Under the pieces are notes generated by a model. The model did not search any database and had not been told where the DNA came from. It worked only from the letters and a program-made list of their open reading frames with translations. A DNA stretch of 64,000 bases from Nannochloropsis oceanica (lineage: Eukaryota > Sar > Eustigmatophyceae > Eustigmatales > Monodopsidaceae), in NCBI GenBank assembly GCA_004519485.1, contig CP038130.1, positions 1,389,574-1,453,573 of the forward strand. Direction: 5' to 3'. The translations under genes were made by a program, and so were the position numbers. Shown piece after piece: positions 22,004 to 35,686 of the stretch. The stretch's first letter is position 1, and each line of letters opens with the position of its first letter.

Positions 22004-25000
22004 ATGATATCCTCCATCACGTGGGTAAGCCTTTGTCGCATTTCCCCTTTTTCTGAGCCCCTCTCATTCTTCCTCGAATCGATCCTAACCACCCCTCCCG
22101 CCCCTCCGCCCCCCATTGACATGGGACAGGTGCCCCGCGGCGCCGCTAACCCGAACCCACCTCGCTTCCAAGCGTGCAAGGAAGAAGTCGAGTAAGTGGT
22201 CATGGACAAGGGAGGAAAAGGTGGCCGTGATGAAAGCAAGAGCACTGGGTGGTAGAGGAGGCTGACCGCGCCATCCCCCATCCGCCCACTCCAATATAAC
22301 AGGGCCCTGCTCAGGAAGCATGTTAGCGGCGATAACAACGATGAGGAGGAGGGAGGAGAGGAGGAAGCGGAAGATGTGGATGTGGAGGAGGGGAAGAAGG
22401 TGGAGTTGGACCGACATGGCCTGCCGGCCGAGTTGAGGATGGATGACTACGACGACGATGACGAGGCGGCAGGAGGGGGCCAAAAGGCCGCATTTATTCA
22501 TGCAGACGCTAGTGAAAGTGATGAGGAGGAAGAAGAGGATGAAGAGGAAGATGTGGAGGAGATGTTGGAAGGAAAGATGCAGGAAATGGAGGAAGCGGAG
22601 GGTGAAGACGAGGACGAGGACGGGGAAGGGGAGGAGGAAGGGGAGGATAAGACGGGAGAGGAGGAGCTTGCGGGCGTGTTACCGGCCAGTGTATTTATGC
22701 GGGGGATGGAGGACGATGGGGATGATGACGAGGACAGTGAGGATATGGACGACCATATGATAAGGCCCACGGATGCCGTTGCTCTCGTAGCGAACACGGA
22801 AGGTGAGCGGTGGGGAAGGAAGGAAGGACGGCGAGACGGAGGGACGGTGGGACGCAGGGATGGGTTGGTAACACCCGTAAGATTCCATCTTGATCAAAGG
22901 GACTTTCTGACACCTCTCCATTCCTACCTTCCCCCTCTCCCTTCCCTCCCTCAAGACGAAGAGCACTCCTCCCTGGAGATTCACGTGTACGAGGAGGACA
23001 CGGGTTCGCTCTACATCCACCATGACATCTCCTTGCCAGCCTTTCCCCTCTGCTTGGCCTGGGGGCATTGTCCGCCTGTTGCGGGACGAGAGGTGTGGAG
23101 ATGGAGGAGACGGAGGGAGATAGGGAGGGAGGGAGGGAGGGCGGGAGGGAGGGAGGGCGGGCGGGCCGGAGGGCAGACTTGAAGAACACGGGATAGAGGC
23201 AGTCGATCAACCCTCGAACTTACCACCTTCTCTCTTTCTCTCTCTCCTTCCCTCCCTCCCTCCCTCCGCCCTTAGGGCGAGCGCGGCTCCTTCGTAGCCG
23301 TGGGCACCTTCAAGCCGGGCATCGAGATCTGGGACGTGGATGTGATTGACCCTCTGGAACCCACGCAGGTCCTGGGGGGGGAGAGGGCACTGCAGGGGTA
23401 GGGAGGGAGGGAGGGAGGGAGGAAGGGAGGAATAAGAGAGGGTCGCGCGGCAGAGGTATTGCCAGGCCCATGATCGCCCAAGAGCGCTGGGAAGCTCATT
23501 TCTTATCTCATTTCCCTCCCTCCCTCCCTCCCTCCCTCCCTCCCTCGTACCCAGAATCCCCCCCTCCGATAGCAACAGCAGCAGCAGCAGTATCAGCAAG
23601 AAAGAGAAAGGCGGCAAGAAGAAGAAGAAGCGGCAGCAGGAGGAGGAGGAGGGGGAGGACCTGGTGGAGGGCAGTCACACAGGGCCCGTTATGGCCTTGG
23701 CCTGGAACCAGTTCCACAGACAGGTGCGACCGCCCTCCCTCCCTTCCTCTCTCCCTCTCTCCTTCCCTCTCACCGTCCATATTGGTTCCACCATTCACCC
23801 CATAAGAACCGTCCGTGCTCTATTGGTTCCACCATTCCACCTCATAAGAACCGTCCGTACCCTAAACCCCCCCCTCCCCTTTCCCCCCCCCCTCCATCCC
23901 TCAAGGTCCTGGTCTCCGGTTCCGCCGATGCCACTATCAAGTTGTGGGATGTGACGACGGGGCAGTGTTCCTCCACATACACGCATCACGTGGACAAGGT
24001 CGCCTCTCTCGACTGGCACCCTGTTGAAAGTACGCTCCCTCCCTCCCTCCCTCCCTCCTCCTCATGGCTTTCCATTGTGTTGTCTAGTCCCTCGCTGCTC
24101 GTGTGTGTCTGGCTGGCCATGACCACAATGCACCTATCCACCCTCCCTCCCTCTGCCCGCAGGCACCGTCCTGGCCTCGGCGGGTTTCGACAAGGGAATC
24201 TACGTCCTGGATGCCCGGGGGGAGACCCACAGCAGCCACGTCCAGATGAAGGGAGCGGGCAGCAAGGTAGGGAGGGAGGGAGGGAGGGAGGGAGGGAGGG
24301 AGGGAGGGAGGGGACCAAGCCCGGCAGTCCACACATACGATCTTTCACGTGCCTGTCCATCGTCCTTCCTCTTTGTTGTTGTGCTTCTTCCTGCAGACCG
24401 ACCCCGAGTGCATCGGCTGGTGCCCGCACTCGCCCTCAACCCTCCTCTGCGCCACCGAGGACGGTACCCTCATGGCCTGGGACGTCCGGTAAGCCGCCTT
24501 TTGCCCTTTCTTCCTCCCTCCCTCTCTTCCATCCACCCTCCCTCCCCCCCTCCCTTTTCTGTCGAGATAAACCTCCTTTTTGACTCGATCCCTATTTTTC
24601 CTCTCTCACTCTACCCCACCCTCCATTCCTCCCCTCCAGGTCTCCGTCTGCTCCCCTGTGGAAGCTCAAGGCCCACGCCAAAACCTGCTCCTCCTTTGCC
24701 TTCTCCCCCCTCGCTTCCGGTCTCCTGGCCACCTGCGGCATGGACAAGACCGTCAAGCTCTGGGTACGTCCTCCCTCCCTCCCTCCCTCCCTCCCTCCCT
24801 CCCCCCCTCCCTCCTTCCACTCCTCTCCCGTTCCTCGCACTTCACCTTGGGTTGACCTGAGCATTATCCCGCCCTGTTTACTTATGTCTCCTCCTCCTTC
24901 CCCTTCTCCTCCTCTTCGTCCCCTCCTACCCCTCAGGACTACTCGAGCGCCGCCGACGCCGCCCCCCGGCAGCTTGGAGAGAAGGCCATGTCCGTGGGAA

Positions 25001-25413
25001 AACTCTTCACCGTCTCCTTCTACCCAAGGTAAGGCTCTTCCTCCCTCCCTTCCTCCCCCCTCTCCTTCCTTCCCATGGGCACTCTCGGTCTTCTCGTGCT
25101 TGGGTTTACTTTCTTCCACTCTTCCCCTTCCTCCCTGCTTCTCAGCTCGCCCTTCCTCCTGGCCACGGGCGGTGATAAGGGCCTCTTGGCTCTGTGGGAC
25201 CTGCACGAGTGCGAGGGGGTCATGCGACGATTCGGCGGGGAGGGGGGAGGGGGAGGGAAGGAAGCAGGGGCCGAGGCCGCGAGCATGATGGAAGGCATGA
25301 CGCTGGGAGGGGAAGGGGAGAAGGAGAAAGGGGAGCGGAAGGAGAAGAAGATGGAGGGGAAGAAGGAGAAGAAGAAGACGGGAGAGAAAAGCCGGAGCTG
25401 TCGGAAAAAGTAA
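22004..25413 (+). CDS. PWP1: PWP1 homologue, nucleolar WD40 ribosome-biogenesis protein
   Basis: PWP1 (periodic tryptophan protein 1) is a nucleolar WD40 protein needed for large-subunit rRNA processing. Twelve exons keep frame: 22004-22024, 22130-22191, 22303-22802, 22956-23092, 23276-23397, 23555-23723, 23906-24029, 24163-24266, 24397-24488, 24640-24763, 24937-25028 and 25146-25413, giving 604 residues. The N-terminus MISSITWVPRG is family-typical and is split by a 21-nt first coding exon. A long Asp/Glu-rich region (about 40-170) is followed by the PWP1-specific LEIHVYEEDTGSLYIHHD and IEIWDVDVIDPLEP. A Lys-rich linker comes next, then WD repeats with visible GSADATIKLWDV, SAGFDKGIYVLD, DGTLMAWDV, GMDKTVKLWD and GGDKGLLALWD. 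The tail is Lys/Glu-rich and may be a nuclear or nucleolar targeting signal. All exon phases agree, so the structure is secure. Confidence 0.94.
24267..24313 (+). repeat. (GGGA)n tract directly after a PWP1 donor site
   Basis: The intron opens with GTAGGGAGGG and continues for about 11 GGGA units. It is the clearest example of the G-rich donor-side tracts found in many introns of this window. Runs of GGG spaced by single A can form G-quadruplexes. Confidence 0.9.
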
Positions 25414-25822
25414 AGAAGAGGGGGGAATAGAGCCAGCAGCAGCGGATATTGGCATTGAATAAATGCTTTTATTTTAATTTTAATGGGACGTCGGCGAGGT
25501 GAGAGCGGGGGATGGTGCGGACACGCCGGTCTTCGGGAAGGAGAGGGAAGAGGGGAGAAGAAGGATAAAGCAGGCACGGGAGCAAAATAAACCGAGGAGA
25601 GAAAAAATATGAAGAACAAAGAAAGCGAGAAAAAGGAAAGAATTGACGTCGGTTGGTGTGCTTCCTTGTGTTGTGGTTTGAAGGCCGGCAGGGGTCTCCA
25701 TCTCTCATGGCTACTTGATATGTGAACAGGCACAATTTCCAGGGCCTACCTCTCTCCCTCCTCGTCAGTCTTATTACATATACGCCCATCTGGGTGCCTT
25801 GGTAGCGATCCAGCTGCTGCTC
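25414..25822. other. Convergent intergenic region, PWP1 / 2H gene
   Basis: This 409-bp region holds an AATAAA-like element (GAATAAATG) about 45 nt after the PWP1 stop, a possible polyadenylation signal. The minus frame ending at 25774 (AFESSSWIATKAP) overlaps the right part and could be an alternative end of the next gene. I see no separate gene. Confidence 0.45.
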
Positions 25823-27801
25823 TCAAAGGCACCCACGTCCTCGAGCTGCATATCTGACAAGCGACGACCCACCTGTCGCAAGCTCCAACGGTAAAGGTGT
25901 CTCTTTCTCCTCCTCTTTCCCTTGCCAACACAAACCCGACGCCGACCCGCCCGCCATAGAATCAAGTATCCGCCTGCAGGCCGTGAGTGTGGCCGTGATC
26001 TCCCTCACTTCCTCCTCCTCCTCTTCCACCTCCTCCTCATTCTCCTCCTCATTCTCCCGACCGCCCTCCGTTCTTCCCTCTATCCTCCTTTCCAGCACAC
26101 GCATGACCTCAACCGCCAAATCTCGAACCCGAGGAAGAAAAGTACCCAATTGTCCTCCTTTCCTCCCTTCTCCTTCTCCTTCTCCTTTCACGAGCACATT
26201 TACCAATGCCTCCAAAACCTCTGCCGTCCTCCGCCTTGACAAACCATATCCCAGCACACGGACCCGCCCCCAGCGCCGCGCCTCTTGGTCCCGCTCGTCC
26301 TGCCTCTCAAAGCCCAGGGTTACGTGCAAGGGATGATATGCCTAAGGAAAGGAGGGAGGGAGGACGAGAGGGAAGGAGAGGGGGGAGAAAGGGTGGGAGA
26401 GTGTATGCATTTACTAAATTCTTCGTACGCCGCCTGCTTGTGACTGTTGCTCTGCAAGATATTTTCATCCTGCTTCCACCCTCGCCGGCTCCTACCCTAC
26501 AGTCGTCTGCCACTTAACAAGAGTAAAGAGAAGCATCCTTCTCTCCCCTTGCCTCCCCTTCCCGTCCTCCCCCTACCTTTCTTCCTCCCCTCCTTACCCG
26601 CCCTTGCCAATACCGAAGCCACTCCCCCGGCAAGAACAGGACCGACATCGCCAGCGCTCGCCCCTCCCCACTTGTCCGGTAGACATAAAGAGGTAGAGGG
26701 TCATATAGGAGGGGAGGTATGTGAGGGAGGAGGTTTGTGTTCAGGAGAAGGGTCAACATGGCAAGCAGGGCGGAAGCGAACGCCTCGTCTTTGTCGTCGT
26801 CCTTGTAGCGGTCCATGGAAGAGGAAGGGGAAGAAAACGAACGTGGCACCCCTTCCGTACTGTTGTATGGATCTGCTCCTTTTCTCATTATCTTCGTCCC
26901 CTCTTGCTCCTGGGTCTCTTTCTCGTCGCCCTTGGCCTTGTCCTCGGGCATGGTGGTGGCGTGGGAGCTACGCCGAGAGGGAGCTGACGAGAGCAGCTCA
27001 TTTTCGTCCACCCTCTTTTTCCTCTCGGGCTTGCACGGAATGGAAGCGCCCGTAGATGTAGGTGAAGTAGGAGTAGGAGCAGGAGTATCAACAGCACTTG
27101 CTGTATTGTCGTCTCTGTCTCTCCCTCCACAGTCCTCGATTCCGGCCTCCTTCTCACCCTCCGCCTGAATTTCGGTTCGGTGCAGGAGCGTGAGATGGTG
27201 GGCGGGGCCATCGCGCTGTGCACGACGTCTCCGTGCATCAGCAAAGAAGGCTATGTCTTCAGCTGGGGAATTGAAGAGGGTGGGACGTACGTCGAGTGCG
27301 AGAAGGAGGGAGGGAACGAGGCGGGGGAAGGCGAATGAGGGACGGAAAGAGTCATGAACAAAGAAAATGAAGTGGTGGTAAGTGGGGGCACAGTTTACTA
27401 AATACTTTTTTCCTTCTCTCGTCCATCTTCTCATCTTCAACCATTCACCTACCTTGTATTAGGGACGGCATAATATCACAAGCAGGCGCCGCAGCGGCAC
27501 TGGTAGTATGGTCCATGCAGTATGCATGTCCTGCCTCGGCTAAGGTCTCGATTGCAGGGCCCACGACATACAGAGAGCCTCGTACGACCTTATATTTCCA
27601 AGCCGATGCCTCATGTGATGATGAAGTACTACTATTGGCGGCGACGTTGGCTTGAGAGTGACAAGTAGAGGAGGAGCAGGAGGATGAGGAGCAGGAGAAG
27701 CAACAACAGGAGGAAGAGGAAGAAGACAAGGCCGGGAAAGCTTGCAGGGATACGTGCTGCGGGCAGTACTTGACCTCATCTTTGGGGGTTGGCGGTGGCA
27801 T
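25823..27801 (-). CDS. 2H phosphoesterase-like protein (LigT/CPDase fold)
   Basis: Three exons keep phase: 27801-27453, 27262-26598 and 26341-25823, about 510 residues. The 2H superfamily is defined by two HxTx motifs that hydrolyse 2',3'-cyclic phosphates. Here HHLTLL falls just after residue 140, and HVTLGF follows YHPL near the start of exon 3; both have hydrophobic flanks as in the family. The N-terminal lead-in KYKVVRGSLYVVG is also compatible. Eukaryotic relatives include RNA-repair-like plant and fungal proteins, so an RNA-end or cyclic-phosphate substrate is a reasonable guess. Between the motifs lies a long low-complexity insert (about 165-265), which is unusual for a compact 2H domain. 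The last exon may instead be spliced into the frame ending at 25774. The motif pair is seen; the family call is inference. Confidence 0.68.
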
Positions 27802-27966
27802 CGGGCATAGCTGTGTGATTTGTGTGAGATGAGGAGTGAGGGAGGAGGTTTGCGAAGGAGGGAGGAGGTTGCTGTTAAAAAAGCGTTCTTCGTCTTTCCA
27901 CCCCCTTCACACGCGAAATACTCATCAATAACCCGCCACAGGCCTCGACAAGCCGGACCCAAGACC
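27802..27966. promoter_or_regulatory. Compact bidirectional promoter, 2H gene / CSN8
   Basis: Only 165 bp separate the start codon of the 2H gene (27801, minus) from that of CSN8 (27967, plus). This is the shortest divergent gap in the window, so both genes must share regulatory DNA. Part of it is purine-rich (GAGGGAGGAGG on the plus strand at about 27835-27870). No TATA box is evident. Confidence 0.5.
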
Positions 27967-29983
<2,017 letters not shown>

Positions 29984-30279
29984 GCCCGAGGGACGGAGGT
30001 GGCTTTAGGGAGGGGCGCGTGGGTGTTGATAGACAGAAAGCGTTGATAGGGAGAGGAGGTAGAGGACGAAGGGGAAAAGAAAGCGAAAGAAGAAGAGGAA
30101 GCAACTGAGGGAAAAGAAGAAGACGCCATATCTGAATAGAATACGAAAAGAAGTCAAGACTCACAGCTGTACTTTTGCTTTGGTTTACGTCTCGCGCATC
30201 CCCTCCCTCCCTTCCTTCCTCCCTCCCTCCCTCCCTCCTTCTCTCCCTCCCCACATACAGTCATACACACGTACAGCGC

Positions 30280-33200
30280 TCACAGCTTCACCAGCTGCAA
30301 AAACCCTTGCAGTGGCCTCGCCCTCCCTCCTTCCCCCCCTCCCTCCTCCCCCTCCTCCTCCACATCGAGCTTGATGCTTATCCGCCCCCCCGCCGGCAAA
30401 CAGACGTACTCGGAAAGGGAAAGGGAGGGGGCCACGTCCCCACAGGGGGTGACACAGGTCTGGAAAGCGGAGGGGCGGCGGGAGGAAGGAGAGGTCGTGG
30501 AGAAGAGGAGGGCGTTGTTGAGGAAAATTTGGAGAAGGGGAGTCTGCCAAGCAGGGGAAGTGAGTTAGAGATGGAGAGAGGGAGGGAGGAAGGGAAGAAG
30601 AGGTGAGAGGCAGGCGGACATGCTGACGTGAAATGTATGAGTACTTTCCCCGCCCCCCCTCCTCCCTCCCTCCGTCCCTCCTCCCTCCCCGCCCCCCCGC
30701 CCTCCCTCCCTCCCTCCCTCCCTACCTTCCGCGACGTGTAAACACCGACCACCAGTTGGTAAAGCCCGCCAGCCGCCACACCCACATCACTCGCCATGGG
30801 CTGCCACGCAAAGCAGAGTGCTCCTGCTGCTCCTGCTGCTCTTGCTGTTGTTGCCCCTGCCGCTGAAAAGGAGGAGGAGGAGGAAGGGGGAGGAGGCCCT
30901 CTGGCTTGGAGGGAGGGACGAAGTACGGGGTTCGCCGCTTGTTTCTGGATGAGAGGAGGGAGGGACAGGGAGGAAGGGAAGGGCCAGAGGGTGATGGAAG
31001 AGGAAATCAAAAGAAGACATTTCCTTGCATCTTTTTTATGTCTGGCTCTTTTCTTTTCTCCCTCTCTCCTGCCCTCCCTCCCACCCTCCCCTTCTCTCCT
31101 GCCCTCCCTCCCTCCCATGCCCTCCCTCCTGCCCTCACTACCTCCCTCCCCCTCCCTCCTGCCCTCCCTCCCTCCCTCCCCTCCTCACCTCCCACAAAAT
31201 CCAGCCCCCAGTCCTCGTGACCATTCTCCTGGCGCCGCTCTTCCACAACCACCGGCCCACCAACGCCGACGGCGAGGCCGGTGAAGGCGGGAAGAAGGGA
31301 GGGAGTGGATGGTGAGGGTGTTTGTTGCACGGTATTTCGCTGACCTTTTGTGCATGTCTTGTCCTCTTCCCCTCCTCTTCGACCTCCCCCTCCTTCTCCT
31401 CCTCCTCCTCGCCCTGGTGCTCGGCGAGGGAGGTGTGCATGCTGTACACGTCGTGCGTGAGGCGAGTCACCTTGTCTTGCAGGAGGAGGAGGGCTGTCTT
31501 GTCCTTCTCCTTCTCTTTCTCACTCGCCTTGATGTGATGGTGGACGAGGGAGGGAAAGAGAGGAGGGAGGGAGGGAGGGAGGAGGGGAGGGAAAAGAGGG
31601 GAGGGAGGGAAGGAGGGAGGAGTTGGACACGGGGCGGGAGGATTCCAAGCACATTTTCTTCTAGATACCCCAAGCTCTTCCCTCTTTCCCTCCTTCCCTC
31701 CTTCCCTCCACCCATCCCTCACCTCTATAATTGCTTCCAGTCGATCGACACGGGCTGTCAACACGCTGGCCAGCTGCTTGGTGCTCGACGTTGCCTGTGC
31801 CAAGAAAGAAGGGGCGGGAGGAGAGTAGGGAGAGAAGGGGAATGAAACCTATTGCTCGTTGAGCTTTTGGTCTCTTCCCTCCTGAGAATATCAGGAGGGT
31901 GTTGATAAGGCTTATGCTCTTCCTTCCTATGAAGCACAGGAGGGTATTAATATTAATATAAGGTGTTAATAAGGCTTATGCTCTTTCCTCCTAAGAAGGA
32001 CAGAAGGGTATTAATATAAGACCTCGCCTCTTCCATCCTGACAATGTTTGATGTATACGACGCCCTCCTTATCGAGGACCGAGTCCATTCATTGGCTCAT
32101 GTCGTGCACCTGAACCCTCACCGAATCCACCCACAGAACTAACTAATCACGCACCTGGCCCGTCTCCCGCCATTGACGCCCCCGCATGCCCACCTCCATC
32201 TGTAGACGCTCCTTCCAATCCCCTTCCTTTTCTTCCTCATTCGCCTCGTCCGAGTAGTCCTCCTCCTCCTCCTCCTCCTCCCCCTCCTCCTCCTCCTCCC
32301 CCTCCTCCTCCCCCTCCTCCTCCTCTACCTCCTGCCTCCGCTTGTCTGATAAGTGGTGCATCCTCTTAACCTCCTCTGTTGTGCCCTCCACCCTGGCCTC
32401 GAGGCGAGTGGACTGGGTCAGGAATGGGCCGGGGGAAGGAGGGAAGGAGGGAAGGAGGGAGGGAGGGAAGGTCACAGGGACAATGGAAAAAAGCTTGCCA
32501 CCATGATTCTCTCACATACCGCTTCTCTTAGGGCGTCCAAAGCGGTCGTTTCCTTGTACAGCCGATCACGAAGCTGCACATGCATGTATATCGTGTAATG
32601 ATGAGGAGAGTGTGTCAGTCTCCCTCCTCCCTCCTTCCTTCCCTTCCTCCCTTCCTCCCTTCTTCTTGTCTCCTCACCGCTTGCATCCCATCCTCTATCC
32701 CTGCTAGCTTTTTCTTAGCCTCGTCTCGCACCACCTCTAGAGCCACAATCATGCTCCGTTCCTACGTATGTTATATTCGCCCATCAACAAAATTTGCTGC
32801 GACGACCAACAACCCCTCCCTCCCTCCTTCCCTCCCTCCTTCCCTCCCTACTTCCCTCCCTACCTACCTACCTGTTCTTGCACGTTGCTCACCGCCGACG
32901 TCAATGCCCCCACTTTCCTTTCCAATTCCAAGGCCACTCCTCGCTCACTCTCCTGTGAATGAGAATGTAAATAAATTCTCCACCCCTTCCCTCTCTGCCT
33001 TGGTTGCCACTCCTCAGGCATCAACCTCCCGCTTCCTCTCTCTCCCTTCCTTTCTCTCGTGTTCTCACCTGGCTCTCTCGCTGCTGCTTTTTCAATATAA
33101 GGATCTCTTGGTGCTGTTCTTGTAAGGCGCGAGCACAAAAAAAGAGAGCATCCTTGACTGTGTCCTTGTGGAGGATGAGAGGGAAAGGAGAACGTGGGGT

Positions 33201-33621
33201 AGGGGACAACGGAAGAGTGAGGAAAGCAAAAAGCGTCTGTGGCCGATTTCGGACTACGCGGAAGAGATTGATGCACCCTGATTACGATGACGCTGTATTC
33301 AGGGCGTAACTGGATGTCGAAGGACGTGCATTCGAGCTTTCTTCCTATTTCCCCTCTCCATTCCCTCTTCCCATTCACCTTGTGCCGTCCTCTTTATTAT
33401 TTTACCTGCACATTTGTCCAATTTTTGTGGTAGAGGAAACCATCCAGGTGCCGCGTGTAGGGAAATGGCGCAGGAGCCGATGACTGGGGGGGTGGAGGGG
33501 GAAATGAAGGCTCGTCGTCGAAAGCGGGATGGAAGGAAGGAGGAGGATGGTGATGATGATGATTGTCAGCAGAAGCAGCAGACGAGTAGAAGGACGATGC
33601 CGAGGCAGAAAAGGCCTCCAT
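30280..33621 (-). CDS. Coiled-coil protein with C-terminal C1q/TNF-like region
   Basis: Eleven exons on the minus strand: 33621-33406, 33164-33069, 32952-32872, 32761-32678, 32573-32520, 32412-32155, 31794-31723, 31527 to about 31358, about 31246-31189, 30862-30726 and 30543-30280. The N-terminus is Ser/His/Pro-rich and disordered (NHHHHHPPP). It is followed by long heptad-like helices: LQEQHQEILILKKQQ, LELERKVGALTSAV, VVRDEAKKKLAGIEDG, LTARVDRLEAIIE and LLLLQDKVTRLTHDV. Poly-Glu inserts lie in the middle. The last two exons read GLYQLVVGVYTSRK, LLQIFLNNALLFS, CLPAGGRISIKLD and a terminal GFLQLVKL, the order of strands seen in C1q/TNF-like jelly rolls. Such a head on a coiled coil would suit a trimer. 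The join at 31358/31246 is weak. No signal peptide is seen, so it is probably intracellular. The jelly-roll call is from pattern only. Confidence 0.68.
31871..32019. repeat. Degenerate tandem repeat of about 60 bp built from hairpins
   Basis: Two imperfect copies (31898-31961 and 31962-32019) share GGTGTTRATAAGGCTTATG and end in TATTAATATAA. A partial copy precedes them at 31871-31897. Each contains an inverted repeat; the clearest is CCCTCCTGA / TCAGGAGGG at about 31878-31900, with a 5-nt loop. The array is inside the intron between the 32155 donor and the 31794 acceptor of the coiled-coil gene. Confidence 0.75.
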
Positions 33622-33951
33622 TGTAGGCTGCTCGTTCTACTGCAGGTGCTCCTGGAAGTGCCTGTGGACGTTTGGTCGTCGGGTTGGTCTATCAATAATG
33701 AGTCTGTGGTTTGCCGCCTTCCTTCCATTTTGGCGATCGCTCCCCAACGAGAAGCACGCACGCCCCAGCCAGCCTTACGCAGCAGAGTCCATGACATTCA
33801 CCACACGACCGCCGGTCCATCCACCTGTCATCACACTCACCCTACATCCTCTCCATCATTCATAAGATCTCTGGCTGAGCCCTGCTCAAGGACAGTGCGC
33901 TCCTCCCCGTCACAAGCATCCCCATCATCGCCTCCCCACTCTCACTCTACA
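33622..33951. promoter_or_regulatory. Divergent intergenic region, coiled-coil gene / IF-3
   Basis: This 330-bp gap lies between two divergent start codons. A plus frame continuous with IF-3 is open through it, but its residues look unlike a targeting peptide, so 33952 is kept as the start. There are no repeats and no specific promoter element. Confidence 0.4.
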
Positions 33952-35686
33952 ATGCTGCCTCGAGTGAGCCGTCTCGCCGTCCTCCTCCCTACAGCCATTA
34001 CACACACCACCGTCTGCAAAAAAATATGTGCCGTCACAAGCTCAAGAAGGAGGCCAAGGCAAGACAACCCTCCCCTCCTGCCGCAGTCGCTCTCCGGACT
34101 TGGTGGGGGTGGTGGGAGGAGCATCAGCACAACCCTTCCGACCGCCGCCCCGGCGCCCAAGCGAGCCGGTGGCGGTGGTGGCCCTAGAGGGAAAAGCCCG
34201 AACAATCTAGCTAAAGAGAGGTAGGTGCAGGGCGAAAGACAGTATGGGTGAGCAAGTGGTAGGAGTAGCGTGATGCTCCTCTTTCCCTCTCTCCCCCTCT
34301 CACCCCGCCCCTTCCGCCCTCCCTTCTCTCAGTGCCTTTGTGATCAACGAGGCCATCAAAGCGCGTACCGTCCGTCTGGTATTTAAAGAAGAAGGGTCGA
34401 GTGGGCCGCCCACCTCTACCGTTGTCTCTCGACAGGAGGCATTGGCGAAGGCGAAGGAGGTGGGGCTAGACCTGGTGTTGGGTAAGGATTGGATGGAAAG
34501 AGAGCTGGGAAAACGGGAGAGACAGAAAAGATGAAGAAGTTCTAGCCCATTTTCACTTTTTTTTTCATCCGTTATAATATTCAGCAGCCGCACCTTTCAC
34601 TATGCGCTAATTCTCCTCTCCCAACTTTCCCCCCTGTCCACGCTGGCAGTTACCACGGCCTCGGAGCCCTGGGTTTGCAAGCTCATGAACGCCCGTCGTG
34701 AAGAGTACCAGCGGCAGAAGAAGGAGAGACGGATGAAGAAGAGCAGCAACACTTTGAAGGAGATCAGCATCAGGGTAGGGAGGCAGGGAGGGAGGAATAG
34801 AGAGATGTGAAAGCAAGCACGAAGGCGACCCTGCCGTGTCAACGCGCGAAATTGGCCCTCACCGACCACAATATCTCTCCCTTCCTCTTCCGACATCTTT
34901 CAGGGAAACATCTCGGACCACGATTTGCTGATCAAACTGAGGCGTGTCGACGAGTTCTTCGAGCAAGGCCACAGCGTCCGGGTCATCATCCTTCCCACTG
35001 GCAGCCAGGTATGGGCGGCTTCTTCTCCCCTCGTCCTTATTCCGTATTCCTGTCGTTGATATGCCTCTGTTGCGTCGGGTGGTCGTAGGAGCTGTCTTTG
35101 CCATAATTTGTCGCAAGACGTTTGTCGTCCGCTCACATGCCAATATCGTCCTCCGTCCTTCCCTTCTTTTCTCCCTTTCTCCCCCCCCCGCCCCCCACTT
35201 CCACCAATTCACTCTAGATGAATCTCCGCCCCCAGCGCTTGCTCGAGCTTCGAAACTTCATCTTGGACGATTACTTTGACAACAAGTATAAGGTCAGGGT
35301 AGACAGATGGGGAGGGGGGGAGGGAGGGGAAGGGCGTGGAGGAGAGAGGACGTTGAACGCGCGACGTGCTAAAGGTAGGATGAGCGAGGGGGATCGCAAG
35401 ATAGTGATAGAAAAAGAGAATAGGATCAATGATCCAGGAATATAATGAAGCGCAATCAGTATTCACTCGGTATTTCCTTCGTCCCTCCGCTCCCTTTCTC
35501 CTGTCACAGAGCGTGGTCGAGATCCAACCCCCGACCCCGACCTCGGTAAGGAGAGAGATTATCCTGCACCCCAAGCGCCATCCGTCACCCCCACCAGCGG
35601 GGGGAGACGTGCCCAAACAGATACGAATGAAGTCAATGCCGGAAGAGCTGGGGGAAGAGGAGCGGGAGGCGACGACAACCACATAG
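33952..35686 (+). CDS. Translation initiation factor IF-3, organellar
   Basis: IF-3 binds the small ribosomal subunit in bacteria-like ribosomes and prevents premature subunit joining. Six exons keep frame: 33952-34220, 34333-34481, 34650-34774, 34904-35008, 35218-35292 and 35510-35686, giving 299 residues. Residues 1 to about 85 form a basic, hydroxylated leader (MLPRVSRLAVLLPTAITHTT) without acidic residues early, as expected for a mitochondrial or plastid targeting peptide. The IF-3 N-domain follows with VINEAIKARTVRLV and EALAKAKEVGLDLVLV, then WVCKLMN and a Lys-rich linker. The C-domain has LKEISIRGNISDHDLLIKLRR split over an exon border and VRVIILPTG. A Pro/Lys/Glu-rich extension ends the protein. 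Whether it serves mitochondria or plastid cannot be settled here; the lack of an obvious signal peptide slightly favours mitochondria. Confidence 0.92.
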
